This document shows, in pieces, positions 1 through 8,527 of a stretch of DNA of 64,000 nt. The position numbers were made by a program, and so were the translations under genes. The notes beneath the pieces are model-generated. The model did not search any database. It saw nothing but the letters and a program-made list of their open reading frames with translations, and had not been told where the DNA came from. This DNA is from Streptomyces radicis. GTDB lineage: Bacteria > Actinomycetota > Actinomycetes > Streptomycetales > Streptomycetaceae. The stretch spans positions 1 through 64,000 of the forward strand of contig NZ_RBDY01000034.1 of NCBI RefSeq assembly GCF_003626575.1. The letters are read 5' to 3'. Position 1 is the stretch's first letter. Every line of letters starts with the position of its first letter.

Positions 1-83
1 GCAAACGCCTTCATTCGGCCGTGGGTTACCGCCCTCCACGCGAAGTCCACGCCGAGTACCATCAGTTGCGCATCGCCGCATGA
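1..83 (+). pseudogene. IS3-family transposase (OrfB), C-terminal end only
   Basis: Reading from base 3 gives a 26-residue tail, KRLHSAVGYRPPREVHAEYH and six more residues, ending at the TGA of bases 81-83. The pattern RLHSxxGYRxPxEVHxEY is the conserved end of IS3-family DDE transposases (rve domain). The rest of the gene lies upstream of the window, so I cannot tell whether the element is complete. I could not place its terminal inverted repeat, which should lie within some tens of bases of the stop. The methionine ORF beginning at base 80 overlaps this stop and is not a gene. Confidence 0.75.
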
Positions 84-84
84 A

Positions 85-540
85 ACGAACGACCAGCCCC
101 CTGTCCGAAAAGCAGAGGGCCCCTCACCCCTCGACATCCACCCCCTGCTGCCCGAACTCACCCGCACCCACCACCGACACCGGCGCCTGGCCCGCCACCC
201 CGGCACCGCCCTCACCTGGGCCCGCACCATCACCACCCGCCGGTACGACCACCACCAACACCTCAACAGACGCTGGCAGACACGCCTACACCACCTCGCC
301 ACGATCAACCCGCGTCTGCTCCACAGCAGCACCGCCTCCCCAGCACTGACCTGCAGAACCCTGATCACCTACCCGGAAACCATCACCCTCGCCACGGCCC
401 TGACCCGCATCCCCCACCACGACCTTTCCCCCACCGGCCACACCAACTTCCTCCACCACCTCGCCCAGCGACTCGGACTCCCCCGACTCGCACCCGCTAC
501 CCACGACCCCCTCTGGGCACGCCTCAACACCCCCAGAACC
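85..540 (+). pseudogene. Probable TniQ-family protein, C-terminal fragment
   Basis: Frame 1 is open through this stretch and reads like the C-terminal half of the TniQ-type proteins common in Streptomyces: an ELTRTHHRHRRLARHPG helix, TWARTITTRRYDHHQHLNRR, then TLITYPETITLATALTR and HLAQRLGLPRLAP. TniQ proteins serve as target-selection partners of Tn5053/Tn7-like transposons. The N-terminal zinc-finger half is missing and no start codon or ribosome site is visible. Similarity begins about residue 45 of the frame, just after the IS3 tail, so the gene was probably cut by the IS3 insertion. The family call is from memory of the motif pattern. Confidence 0.4.
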
Positions 541-1023
541 CCACCAAGACACCCCACTTGCCTTACGACGCACACCCACACCAACAACAAACCCAAGATC
601 AATCCCACCCAACCCACACCCCCGCACAAACCAGCAGGTCACAGCACCCCTGCCCTACCACCCAGAATCGCCAAAACACCGCGCACACCAAACAAGAACC
701 CCGACACCTACCTCACAATCCCAAAGAACCCGCAAAACCCAAGGACAAAAACAAGACCACACAGCAACTACAGCACCACACCACAACCCCTGCCACGACA
801 ACGCCACCGGCCCGGAACAACAGCCCGGGCCACTCACCCCGAAGACGAACCACAACCCCCGGGCAAATACGAAATCCCACAACAACCACCACACTCCAAA
901 TCGATCACCACACTTGCAGCTCGCCCCCAGAACAACACCACACCACAGCCAAAAGACCCCGAAACGACCACCGCACCCACAGACCAGGAACACCACCCAC
1001 CCAACAACCAACAACCAACAACA
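541..1023 (+). other. Strand-asymmetric A/C-rich low-complexity tract
   Basis: The + strand here is built almost entirely of A and C, with few G and very few T, unlike the rest of the window. Frame 1 stays open across it, continuing the TniQ-like frame into a run rich in Pro, Thr, His, Gln and Asn with no domain I recognise. Lack of stops is expected when G and T are scarce, so openness is weak evidence for coding. It separates the TniQ-like fragment from the IS5 fragment and may be decayed coding sequence or a foreign insertion. Confidence 0.5.
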
Positions 1024-1197
1024 CCACACGACCCACAAGATCCCGCACAGCACCTTGCGGTTTCCCAGCGCCTTCCGGCCCGGATGTCGATGCCGCCGCT
1101 GCCGCGCAGGAAGCAGCGGCTCGATCCGCGCCCACAACTCATCGTCAGCCACCAACGGTTGAGGATCACGCTTCCTCACACCCGGCCGAGGACACAA
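1024..1197 (-). pseudogene. IS5-family transposase, N-terminal fragment
   Basis: On the minus strand the first 58 codons read LVADDELWARIEPLLPARQR, then HRHPGRKALGNRKVLCGIL. This is the classic start of the IS5-type transposases of actinomycetes (DUF4096-type N-terminal domain). Similarity stops at about base 1024, where the frame enters the A/C-rich tract and becomes nonsense, so the catalytic DDE domain is absent. The fragment lies against the end of the serine hydrolase gene and marks this side as a site of repeated insertion and loss. Confidence 0.65.
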
Positions 1198-1222
1198 CCA
1201 AGCGGCATTCCGTTAGGAGCTC

Positions 1223-2428
1223 TTACTCGCGGGCCTGTTCCGGGGGGAGGTCCGGTTCTGATTGGGGGGTGAAGCGTGGTGCCGTCGGGGGTTCTTCGGG
1301 GTCGCAGAATGCTGCTTCCAGGGTGTTGCCGAGTGCGGTGTTGACGGTGCCGTTGTTGGAGGCGTTGGCCGTGGCGGTGAGGCTGCGGTCGCCGTCCTCG
1401 GTGGTGAACGCGTAGGTGTAGTAGCCCTGCACCGTGCCGGTGTGTCCGTAGACCGAGAGCTCGCAGGACAGGTCGTAACGCCGCAGGCCGAGGCCGTAGA
1501 AGCGGGTGCCTGTGGTGTCGGTGGGGGCCATGGTGAGCATCGCGTCCAGCTCGTCGGGGCCGAGGAGCTCTCCGTCGAGGAGGGCGGTGAGGAATCGGTT
1601 GAGGTCGGCGGGGGTGGAGTACAGGGCGCCCGCCGACTGGGCCCAGGAGACGGTCTGTTCGGTGGAGTCGACGAGGGGGGCGTCGGCTTCGTCGGGGGTG
1701 AGGTGTCCGTCGATGTGGGGGCCGGGAAGGGCCGGGTCGGGGTGGACGTATCCGGTGTCGGCCAGGCCGAGGGGGGTGATGACGCGTTCCTGGTAGGCCT
1801 CGTTGAGGGACTGGCCGGTGAGGTGCTCGATCAGGATGCCCGCGACGACGAAGTTGGCGTTGGAGTAGGCGTAGGCCGAGCCGGGCTCGACGGTCAGGGG
1901 CTGGGTGAGGGAGAGGTCGACCAGCTCCTGGAGGGTGAAGACCTTGTCGCGCACGGCTTCGAAGCCTGGGACGGTCTGCGCGAACATGTCGTTGCTGTAG
2001 TCCCACAGGCCGCTGCGGTGGCTGAGGATGTGGCGGAGGGTGATCCGGTCGTCGGGCAGGAGCCCGGGGAGGTGGGCGTTGACCGGGTCGTCGAGGTCGG
2101 CCGCGCCTTCGCCGATCAGCTGGAGCAGGACGACGGCCGTGAACGTCTTGGTGACGCTTCCGACGCGGAAGCGGTGGTCGGTGTCCATCGGGAGGCCGGT
2201 GTCGAGGGAGCGTTCGCCGGCCTCCTCGGTGACGGTGCCCTCGGGTCCGTCGTAGCGTGCCATCGCCCCGGGGGCGCCCTGGGCCGTGGCGTCGAGGAGC
2301 GCTTCGCGGATTCCTTCGGCGTCGACCGTGGGGTCGGGGGCGGCCGTGGAGGTGGGGGCCCAGATGGTGAACGAGGAGAGCAGCGCGACGCCGGCCACGG
2401 CCGCTCGTCCGCTGGTGGGGAGCCTCAT
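1223..2428 (-). CDS. Secreted serine hydrolase, beta-lactamase / D-Ala-D-Ala carboxypeptidase fold
   Basis: 401 residues. A signal peptide (about residues 1-30, ending near TSTAAPDP) directs export. The penicillin-binding signatures are all present: S91-V-T-K94 (nucleophile and general base), Y188-S-N and H329-T-G. The family (Beta-lactamase, PF00144) includes class C beta-lactamases, D-amino peptidases and esterases, so the substrate cannot be fixed from sequence. Two cysteines, near residue 322 and near the C-terminus, could form a disulfide outside the cell. I start at the ATG at 2426-2428 because it opens directly into the basic and hydrophobic signal peptide; a longer frame to 2512 adds an implausible leader. 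Transcribed alone, away from the next gene. Confidence 0.85.
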   Translation of the reverse strand: MRLPTSGRAAVAGVALLSSFTIWAPTSTAAPDPTVDAEGIREALLDATAQGAPGAMARYDGPEGTVTEEAGERSLDTGLPMDTDHRFRVGSVTKTFTAVVLLQLIGEGAADLDDPVNAHLPGLLPDDRITLRHILSHRSGLWDYSNDMFAQTVPGFEAVRDKVFTLQELVDLSLTQPLTVEPGSAYAYSNANFVVAGILIEHLTGQSLNEAYQERVITPLGLADTGYVHPDPALPGPHIDGHLTPDEADAPLVDSTEQTVSWAQSAGALYSTPADLNRFLTALLDGELLGPDELDAMLTMAPTDTTGTRFYGLGLRRYDLSCELSVYGHTGTVQGYYTYAFTTEDGDRSLTATANASNNGTVNTALGNTLEAAFCDPEEPPTAPRFTPQSEPDLPPEQARE

Positions 2429-2565
2429 CGGATCAACTCTCAAGCTTCGGCTGTGTGTTACCGCACCCAGCCTAGGGGTACGGCCGCGGGCCGTCGGCAC
2501 CCCGGTGTCCATGAGGGCCGTATGGTTCGATCCCCCTTCGCCCCCCCGCCGACCCCGGTGTCGCG

Positions 2566-2715
2566 ATGCTTCGCGATCGCCATGCTGCCGCCGCCGCGGG
2601 TGAGCGCGTCGACGTCTGGCTCACCACGACCTCCGACTCCGGCGGCCGCGACATCACCCGGGGCCTGCGACAGCGGGCCCCGCTCGCGTTCGGGGGAACG
2701 GGCCCGTCCGCGGTG
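2566..2715 (+). other. Possible coding remnant
   Basis: The gap between the serine hydrolase and the RidA gene (2429-2715) has no complete gene. On the + strand, however, bases 2566-2715 show a run with strong G/C at third codon positions reading GERVDVWLTTTSDSGGRDIT. It continues in frame over the end of the RidA gene without a recognisable domain. It may be the relic of a secreted hydrolase tail or chance. I see no ribosome site or terminator here. Confidence 0.2.
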
Positions 2716-3129
2716 TCAGAGGGCGGCCAGGGCGTCGATCTCCACCAGCATGGCCTCGTGGGGCAGTTCGACGAAGATGGTGGTGCGGCAGGGCAGGACG
2801 CCGCTGGGGCAGTGTTCGGTGACGAACTCGGCGTATGCCTCGTTCATGGCGGCGAAGTCGGAGCGCCGGGTGAGGTAGACGCGGAGCATCAGCACGTCCT
2901 CGATGTCCGCGCCGCCCGCGGTGAGGACGGCTCGGACGTTCTCGAGGGTGCGGCGGGTCTGGGCGCGGACGTCGCCGGGGTGCACGTAGGCGCCGGTGGC
3001 GGGGTCCTGGGGGCCCTGGCCCGAGACCTGGAGGAGCGGGCCCTTGCGGATTCCCTGGGAGAAGACCCAGGCGGGGGCGGGTGCCTCCGCGGTGCGGATC
3101 TGTACCTTGTCACCCACGGTGTCACTCAC
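2716..3129 (-). CDS. RidA family protein (enamine/imine deaminase fold)
   Basis: 137 residues, matching the usual size of the YjgF/YER057c/UK114 family. These small trimeric proteins hydrolyse reactive 2-aminoacrylate-type enamines; many actinobacterial paralogues have other imine substrates. Seen here: LLQVSGQGPQDPATG near residue 35, RRTLENVRAVL at 59-69, and PCRTTIFVELP, where R115 is the carboxylate-binding arginine of RidA enzymes. The start is the GTG at 3127-3129, with GGAAGGGGAG just upstream on the minus strand; the longer frame upstream has no such site. It is divergent from the D-aminoacylase gene, which suggests linked amino-acid metabolism, but that is inference. Confidence 0.85.
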   Translation of the reverse strand: MSDTVGDKVQIRTAEAPAPAWVFSQGIRKGPLLQVSGQGPQDPATGAYVHPGDVRAQTRRTLENVRAVLTAGGADIEDVLMLRVYLTRRSDFAAMNEAYAEFVTEHCPSGVLPCRTTIFVELPHEAMLVEIDALAAL

Positions 3130-3205
3130 GACGGCTCCCCTTCCTCGGGCGTGATCAGCAGTATCCACCACGGGGGTCGGCGGCGGAGCGGCGGGAGAGC
3201 GAGGG

Positions 3206-4804
3206 GTGCGGGCGATGGCGGATCTGGTGTTCCGGGGCGCGACGGTGGTGGACGGGACGGGGGCGCCCGGTTTCGTGGGTGATGTGACCGTGTCGGCTGG
3301 GCGTTTCGTCGAGGTCGGCGGGCGGGGGCTGACGGGGCGGCGGGTGGTGGACGCGGCGGGGCTGGTGCTCTGTCCTGGGTTCGTCGACATGCACGCGCAC
3401 TCCGATCTGGCGCTGCTGACCGATCCCGAGCATGTGGCGAAGGTGAGCCAGGGGGTGACATGCGAGGTGCTGGGGCAGGACGGGCTGTCGTACGCGCCGG
3501 TCGACGAGGTGACGCTGCCGCAGGTGCGGCAGGCGATCGCGGGGTGGAACGGGGATCCGCCGGGGTTCGACTGGGACTGGCGGGGCGTGGGCGAGTATCT
3601 GGACCGGCTGGATCGGGGGATCGCGGTCAACGCCTGTTACCTGGTGCCGCAGGGGTCGGTGCGGATGCTGGTGATGGGGTGGGAGAACCGGCCGCCGACC
3701 GCCGCGGAGCTGGATCGGCAGCGGGAGTGGGTGGCGGCGGGGATGCGGGAGGGGGCGGTGGGGATGTCGAGCGGGCTGACGTATGTGCCGGGGATGTACG
3801 CGTCGGACGGGGAGCTGGTGGAGCTGTGCCGGGTGGTGGCGGGGTTCGGTGGCTTCTACGCGCCGCATCACCGCTCGTACGGGGCGGGGGCGTTGGAGGC
3901 TTATGCGGCGATGATCGAGGTGGCGCGGCGTTCGGGGTGTGCGCTGCATCTGGCGCACGCGACGTTGAACTTCGGGGTCAACCGGGGGCGGGCTCCCGAG
4001 CTGCTGGCGCTGCTGGACGCGGCGTTGGCGGAGGGGCTCGATCTGACGCTCGACACGTATCCGTATCTGCCGGGGTCGACGACGCTGGCGGCGCTGTTGC
4101 CGAGTTGGGCGGCGGAGGGGGGTCCTGAGGCGACGCTGGCGCGGCTGCGGGATCCGGCGGCGCTGGGGCGGATCCGGCGGGTGCTGGAGCGGGAGGGGTC
4201 GGACGGGTGCCATGGCGTTCCGGTGGAGTGGGAGACGGTCCGGATCGCGGGCTCGCGGGACCGGGGGGCGGTGGGCAGGACGGTGGCGGAGCTGGCGGTG
4301 GCGTCGGGGCGGGCGCCGTTCGAGGTGTGCCGGGGGCTGCTGCTGGGTGACGGGCTGTCGACGACGATCACGCAGCTGGTGGGGAACGAGGAGAACGTGC
4401 GGGCGATCATGCGGCATCCGGCGCACACGGGGGGCAGCGACGGGCTGTTGGGGGTGGAGCGGCCGCATCCGCGGGCGTGGGGGACGTTTCCCCGGTATCT
4501 GGGGCACTACGTACGGGAGTTGGGGGTGCTGGGTCTTGAGGAGTGCGTGGCGCGGCTGACGGGGCGTCCGGCGCGGCGGCTGGGTCTGGTGGGGCGGGGG
4601 CGGGTGGCGCCGGGGTATCACGCGGATCTGGTGCTGTTCGATCCGGAGACGGTGAGCGACCGGGCGACGTTCGATGAGCCGCGGCGTACGCCCGTGGGGA
4701 TTCCGCGGGTGTATGTGGGGGGTGTGGCGGTGGTGGCCGAGGGGCGGCACACGGGCGCGCTGGTGGGGCGGGCGTTGCGCCGGACGGCGGAGGGGACGCA
4801 GTGA
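3206..4804 (+). CDS. N-acyl-D-amino-acid deacylase / D-aminoacylase family amidohydrolase
   Basis: 532 residues from the GTG at 3206, or 529 from the ATG at 3215; both have purine-rich sites upstream (GGGAG and GAGGGG) and I cannot choose between them. Amidohydrolase superfamily. The N-terminal small beta domain is followed by GFVDMHAHSDL, the HxH metal ligands of strand 1 (about residues 65-75). A Cys in VTCEVLGQDG is also seen, as in zinc D-aminoacylases. GGSDGLLG near residue 410 carries the last conserved Asp. C-terminal strands close the small domain (HADLVLFDPETV). Members release D-amino acids or hydrolyse N-substituted D-residues in the cytoplasm. No signal peptide. Divergent from the RidA gene. 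Confidence 0.85.
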   Translation: MRAMADLVFRGATVVDGTGAPGFVGDVTVSAGRFVEVGGRGLTGRRVVDAAGLVLCPGFVDMHAHSDLALLTDPEHVAKVSQGVTCEVLGQDGLSYAPVDEVTLPQVRQAIAGWNGDPPGFDWDWRGVGEYLDRLDRGIAVNACYLVPQGSVRMLVMGWENRPPTAAELDRQREWVAAGMREGAVGMSSGLTYVPGMYASDGELVELCRVVAGFGGFYAPHHRSYGAGALEAYAAMIEVARRSGCALHLAHATLNFGVNRGRAPELLALLDAALAEGLDLTLDTYPYLPGSTTLAALLPSWAAEGGPEATLARLRDPAALGRIRRVLEREGSDGCHGVPVEWETVRIAGSRDRGAVGRTVAELAVASGRAPFEVCRGLLLGDGLSTTITQLVGNEENVRAIMRHPAHTGGSDGLLGVERPHPRAWGTFPRYLGHYVRELGVLGLEECVARLTGRPARRLGLVGRGRVAPGYHADLVLFDPETVSDRATFDEPRRTPVGIPRVYVGGVAVVAEGRHTGALVGRALRRTAEGTQ

Positions 4805-4825
4805 GGGGCGGGGTGGGGTCGGTGG

Positions 4826-5215
4826 TCAGCGCATGCGGCGGTGGCTCCAGTAGAGGAGGCCGGCGAGGATCACCCCGGAGGCGATGAGGCCTGAGCCGGT
4901 GCTCCAGTTGGAGAAGGGGAGGTCGGGGAGCAGGCCCCACATGATGCCGCCCGCGATGAGGGCGAGGGCCACCAGGGCGGAGCCCGCCAGCCGCCAAGGC
5001 GAGGAGACGCTGTCCTCGGCTGCCCGCATGGCCCGGGCCTCGACCATCTCGACGTAGCGGGCGAGTCCGGGGAACTCGCTGGCGAGGACGACCAGGCCCG
5101 CGAGGATCAGGAGCAGCCCTGGGCCCGGGAGGACCAGCAGGGCGGCGCCGACCAGGAGGAGAACGCCTCCGACGGCCAGTACCAGTGCGCGTCTGAACGG
5201 CTTCCCGAATGCCAT
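4826..5215 (-). CDS. PGPGW family small membrane protein
   Basis: 129 residues. Residues 15-45 form a hydrophobic hairpin carrying the family signature LPGPGLLLILAGLVVLASEFP in positions 28-48 (PF09656, putative transmembrane PGPGW). A soluble basic/acidic segment follows (ARAMRAAEDSVSS). Two further membrane segments come next, at about 75-95 and 103-122, then the cytoplasmic tail SHRRMR. The function of the family is unknown. It lies 163 bp downstream of the phosphatase gene on the same strand and may be cotranscribed. ATG at 5213-5215 is the only sensible start. Confidence 0.8.
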   Translation of the reverse strand: MAFGKPFRRALVLAVGGVLLLVGAALLVLPGPGLLLILAGLVVLASEFPGLARYVEMVEARAMRAAEDSVSSPWRLAGSALVALALIAGGIMWGLLPDLPFSNWSTGSGLIASGVILAGLLYWSHRRMR

Positions 5216-5378
5216 ACCGATCCTCTCGCCCAGCCCCGTGATGTGTGGTTTTCACCGTAATCGCGCGGGGGGTCCGAGGCGGGCGGCGCTCCCCCGCGTC
5301 GTTCGTTCGGGGGGCTTCGGGGCGCTTCGGAGGGCGGGGCCGGGGTGGACGGCCCGCTCGCGGCCCTTGGCCGGGGTG

Positions 5379-7514
5379 CTATCGGGGGGTGGGGCTGATC
5401 AGGAGCATCGCGACGTCGTCGCCGCCGATCTCGCCGTGTGGGGATGCCTCGAGCAGGGTGTCGGCCAGGGTCTCGAGGGGCTGGTCCCCGTGGCGTTCGA
5501 GGTGGTCGGCCATGTCGCTGATCGAGAGGCCGAGGTCGACGCCGGGGCGTTCGACCAGTCCGTCGGTGTAGAGGAGGAGGACGGCGCCGGGTGGGAGGGC
5601 GACCTCGGCCGTCGGGTAGCCGGCCGCGGGGTCGATGCCGAGCAGTGGGCCCGGGGGGACGGCGATGACGGAGACCTGGCCGTCGGTGCCGCGCAGCAGG
5701 GGTGGGGGGTGGCCGGCGGTGGCCAGGCAGGCGCGGTGGTTGCCGAGGTCGACGTGGGCGTAGAGGCAGCTGGTGAACAGGCCGGGGTCGAGGTCGGCGA
5801 CCAGCCGGTTGCTGCGGGCGAGGACCTCGCCGGGTGCGGTGCCCGCGGTGGCGTGGACGGCCGTGCGGACCTGGCCCATGAGCGCGGCCGCGGTGACGTT
5901 GTGGCCCTGGACGTCGCCGATGGCGGCGGCGCAGGCGGTGCCGTCGAGGTCGATGAGGTCGTAGAAGTCGCCGCCGATCTCGACGCCGCGGGTGGCGGGC
6001 AGGTAGCGGGCGGCGACGTCGAGTCCGGCGATCTCGGGGAGGGTGCCGGGCAGCAGTCCGGACTGGAGGCGGCGAACGAGCTGGTGCTGGGCGTCGTAGA
6101 ACAGCGCGCGGTCGAGGGCCTGGGCGACGAGGCCCGACAGGGAGGTGAGGAGGACGCGGTCCTCGGGTGGGAAGTCGCGCGGCCGGTCGTAGGCGAGGAC
6201 GAAGCAGCCGACGGGGCGTCCTGAGGCGATCAGCGGCAGGTAGGCCCAGGCGGCCTTGCCGGTGAGGGTGGACATGCCCGCGTAGACGCGGTCCATCTCG
6301 TGGGGGTTGGCGTAGAACGTGGCTTCGCCGTCGTTGAGGGCGCGCGTCGCGGGGGTGGGGGCCGTTCGCAGGAGGGCGCCGTCGAGGCGGGCGATGGCCG
6401 CCTCGGGGTAGCCGCGGTGGCCGATGATGCGCAGCCTGCCGTTGTCGACGGCCAGGAGGGCGAGGCCTTGGGCGCCGAAGGCGGACATGATCGGGTTGAT
6501 GGCGAAGTCGATGACGTCGTTGACCTCGACGGCCTGGGTGAGGACGGCGGCCAGCCGCATCAGGTGGTAGAGGGCGCCCACGCGGGTGGGCACGGACCTG
6601 CTCGGGAGGCCGCCCGGGGTCTCCCCGGCGGAGATGGCGGGGGCGCCGGCCGTGGCGCCCGCGGGGACCTCGGCGGGGACGATGCGGGCGCTGATGCCGC
6701 TGGCGTCGGGGTAGAGCTCGAACGTGAGCCAGCGGTCCGGGGGGCGCAGCGCGGTGAACGAGGCGGGGGTGCGGCTGAAGAGGACGCTGCGGTAGCGGTC
6801 CTCGAAGACGGGGTCGCTCAGCCAAGGCAGCGCTTCCCAGGGGAGGGCGCCGATGAGGTCGCGGGCGGGTTCGCCGACGAGTTCGGCGGCGGTGCGGGTG
6901 ACGAAGGTGACCTTGCCCGAGAGGTTCATGGCCAGGCAGCCGCCGGGGAGCCGCTCGGCGAAGTCGGCGGCGGCGTGGGCCGCTTCCTGGCTGTGCCGGT
7001 GGCTTCTGCGGCGCAGGGCGACGCGGGGCTGGTCCTCGGGTCGGACGGGTTCGCCGCGTCGGGTGGCTTCCTCGAGGGCGGCGATGAGGCGTTCCCCGGC
7101 GGCGTGGGTGGCCTCGCGTTCGCCCGGGGTCATCTGGGGCGGGTGGTCGCCGGGGAAGAGGAGCAGGAGGACGCCCCAGGTCTCGTCGCCGCGGATGAGG
7201 GGGAGGTCGGCGAGGGCGAAGGCGTACGGTGCGGCGACGGCGGATTCGGGGTAGTGGCGGGCGAGGTCCCCGACGGCGGTCCAGAGCAGGTGTCGTTCGC
7301 GCAGGCACCGGGCGGTGGGGATGTCGGCGTCGAGCCAGATCCGGGCCCAGGGGGCGGTGAACTCCCGGGGGAGGCCGGTGATCACGGCGAGCCAGAGGGT
7401 GCGTTCACCCGGGGGCAGGAGGAAGATCGCTCCGCCGTAGGCGCCGCTCTCGGAGACTGCCTGGCGGAGCAGGGGGTCGAGCACGGCGAGTCCGGATTGC
7501 TGCGCTTTCTGCAT
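5379..7514 (-). CDS. PP2C-type (SpoIIE) serine phosphatase with GAF and PAS sensor domains
   Basis: 711 residues. Order: GAF-like domain at about 10-150 (SGAYGGAIFLLPPGERTLWL), a PAS-like domain at about 190-275, a second GAF at about 310-480, then a PP2C/SpoIIE domain at about 495-711. The phosphatase domain keeps its metal-binding motifs: IGGDFYDLIDLDG, AIGDVQGHNVTAAALMGQVR, LLYTDGLVERPGVDLG and GGDDVAMLLIS. Proteins of this build dephosphorylate anti-anti-sigma factors in partner-switching networks of actinomycetes; the actual partner is not encoded nearby. The ATG at 7512-7514 has no Shine-Dalgarno site, but a CATAAT box lies 8 bases upstream, so the message may be leaderless. A second, broken gene of this family is at 49.9-51.5 kb. 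Confidence 0.9.
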   Translation of the reverse strand: MQKAQQSGLAVLDPLLRQAVSESGAYGGAIFLLPPGERTLWLAVITGLPREFTAPWARIWLDADIPTARCLRERHLLWTAVGDLARHYPESAVAAPYAFALADLPLIRGDETWGVLLLLFPGDHPPQMTPGEREATHAAGERLIAALEEATRRGEPVRPEDQPRVALRRRSHRHSQEAAHAAADFAERLPGGCLAMNLSGKVTFVTRTAAELVGEPARDLIGALPWEALPWLSDPVFEDRYRSVLFSRTPASFTALRPPDRWLTFELYPDASGISARIVPAEVPAGATAGAPAISAGETPGGLPSRSVPTRVGALYHLMRLAAVLTQAVEVNDVIDFAINPIMSAFGAQGLALLAVDNGRLRIIGHRGYPEAAIARLDGALLRTAPTPATRALNDGEATFYANPHEMDRVYAGMSTLTGKAAWAYLPLIASGRPVGCFVLAYDRPRDFPPEDRVLLTSLSGLVAQALDRALFYDAQHQLVRRLQSGLLPGTLPEIAGLDVAARYLPATRGVEIGGDFYDLIDLDGTACAAAIGDVQGHNVTAAALMGQVRTAVHATAGTAPGEVLARSNRLVADLDPGLFTSCLYAHVDLGNHRACLATAGHPPPLLRGTDGQVSVIAVPPGPLLGIDPAAGYPTAEVALPPGAVLLLYTDGLVERPGVDLGLSISDMADHLERHGDQPLETLADTLLEASPHGEIGGDDVAMLLISPTPR

Positions 7515-7522
7515 GAAAGTGC

Positions 7523-7528
7523 ATTATG
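7523..7528 (-). promoter_or_regulatory. Candidate -10 box of a leaderless phosphatase transcript
   Basis: On the minus strand the hexamer CATAAT ends 8 bases before the ATG of the phosphatase gene. That puts the expected transcription start at or next to the first base of the start codon. There is no purine-rich ribosome site in this gap. The promoter would lie over the stop region of ctaG. No clear -35 box is seen. Confidence 0.35.
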
Positions 7529-7533
7529 GCCGG

Positions 7534-8481
7534 TCAGCCGCGGGAGTGCAGGGAGGCGAGGTAGGCGTTGTAGTCGGCGAGGTCGCGGTCGCCGGTGCGG
7601 TCGGCGGCGCGGTCGGTGCGGCGGGCGGTGCGCTGCTCGGAGAAGTACCACTGGACGACCAGGGCGAGCAGCACGACGACGGTGGGGATCTCGCTGAACG
7701 CCCAGGCCATGCCGCCGGCGGCCTCCTGGTCCTCGACGGCGTGGACGCCGAGGGAGGCGGACGGGGAGGCGAACGTGTCGACCATGGGCTCGGTGGCCAT
7801 CATCAGCGCGATGCCGAAGAAGGCGTGGAACGGCATGGTGGCGAACAGCTCGAGCATCCGCATCAGGTGGCCCGCGCGGTGGGGGCCCGGGTCGATGCCC
7901 ATGATGGGCCAGAAGAACACCAGGCCGACCGCGAGGAAGTGCAGCATCATCGCCAGGTGGCCGACGCGGCTGCCCATGAGGAAGTCGAACAGGGGCGTGA
8001 AGTAGAGGCCGTAGAGGCTGGCGATGAAGAGGGGGATGGTGAACAGCGGGCTGCTGACCACGCGTGCCCAGCGGCTGTGCAGCACGGCGACGAGCAGCTC
8101 CCGCGGGCCGTGTCCGCCGCGTCCCGCGGTGGGCAGCGCCCGCAGGGCCAGCGTGATGGGGGCGCCGAGGAGCAGCAGCAGCGGGGAGACCATGCTGATC
8201 ACCATGTGCTGCGTCATGTGGGCGCTGAACAGGACCATGCCGTAGTCGTTGAGCCCGGTGCAGGTGACGGCGACGACGGTCAGCAGGCCGAGGGCGAACG
8301 CGAGGGTGCGCCCGATGGGCCAGGCGTCGCCCCGGCCGCGGAGCCGCAGGACGCCCCAGGCGTAGAGGGCGAGCACGGCGAGGCTGCCGATGAGGAAGAC
8401 GGGGTCGGGGCTGAACTCCAGGGCCCGTCCGAGGGTGAACGGGGGGAGGTCGGTGCCGGCGCCGTGTCCGTCGTGGTCCAT
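7534..8481 (-). CDS. Cytochrome c oxidase assembly factor CtaG-type membrane protein
   Basis: 315 residues, polytopic. About seven hydrophobic segments follow a short periplasmic start (MDHDGHGAGTDLPPF). The caa3-type CtaG family (PF09678) motif SAHMTQHMVISMVSPLLLLL is near residues 85-105, with histidine-rich positions later (HLAMMLHFLAVGLVFFWPIMG). The family helps insert copper into cytochrome oxidase. It is a single gene between the phosphatase and gatD, all on the minus strand; gaps of 19 and 46 bp make read-through possible. Confidence 0.85.
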   Translation of the reverse strand: MDHDGHGAGTDLPPFTLGRALEFSPDPVFLIGSLAVLALYAWGVLRLRGRGDAWPIGRTLAFALGLLTVVAVTCTGLNDYGMVLFSAHMTQHMVISMVSPLLLLLGAPITLALRALPTAGRGGHGPRELLVAVLHSRWARVVSSPLFTIPLFIASLYGLYFTPLFDFLMGSRVGHLAMMLHFLAVGLVFFWPIMGIDPGPHRAGHLMRMLELFATMPFHAFFGIALMMATEPMVDTFASPSASLGVHAVEDQEAAGGMAWAFSEIPTVVVLLALVVQWYFSEQRTARRTDRAADRTGDRDLADYNAYLASLHSRG

Positions 8482-8527
8482 GGTCTTCGTTCCGTGGGGC
8501 TTCCGTGGGGAGGCGTGGGGCCGCGGG

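Noticed and set aside
558..1415. 285-residue + strand ORF over the A/C-rich tract
   Set aside because: It runs across the tract and the antisense of the serine hydrolase without codon bias or a domain; openness comes from lack of stop-forming bases.
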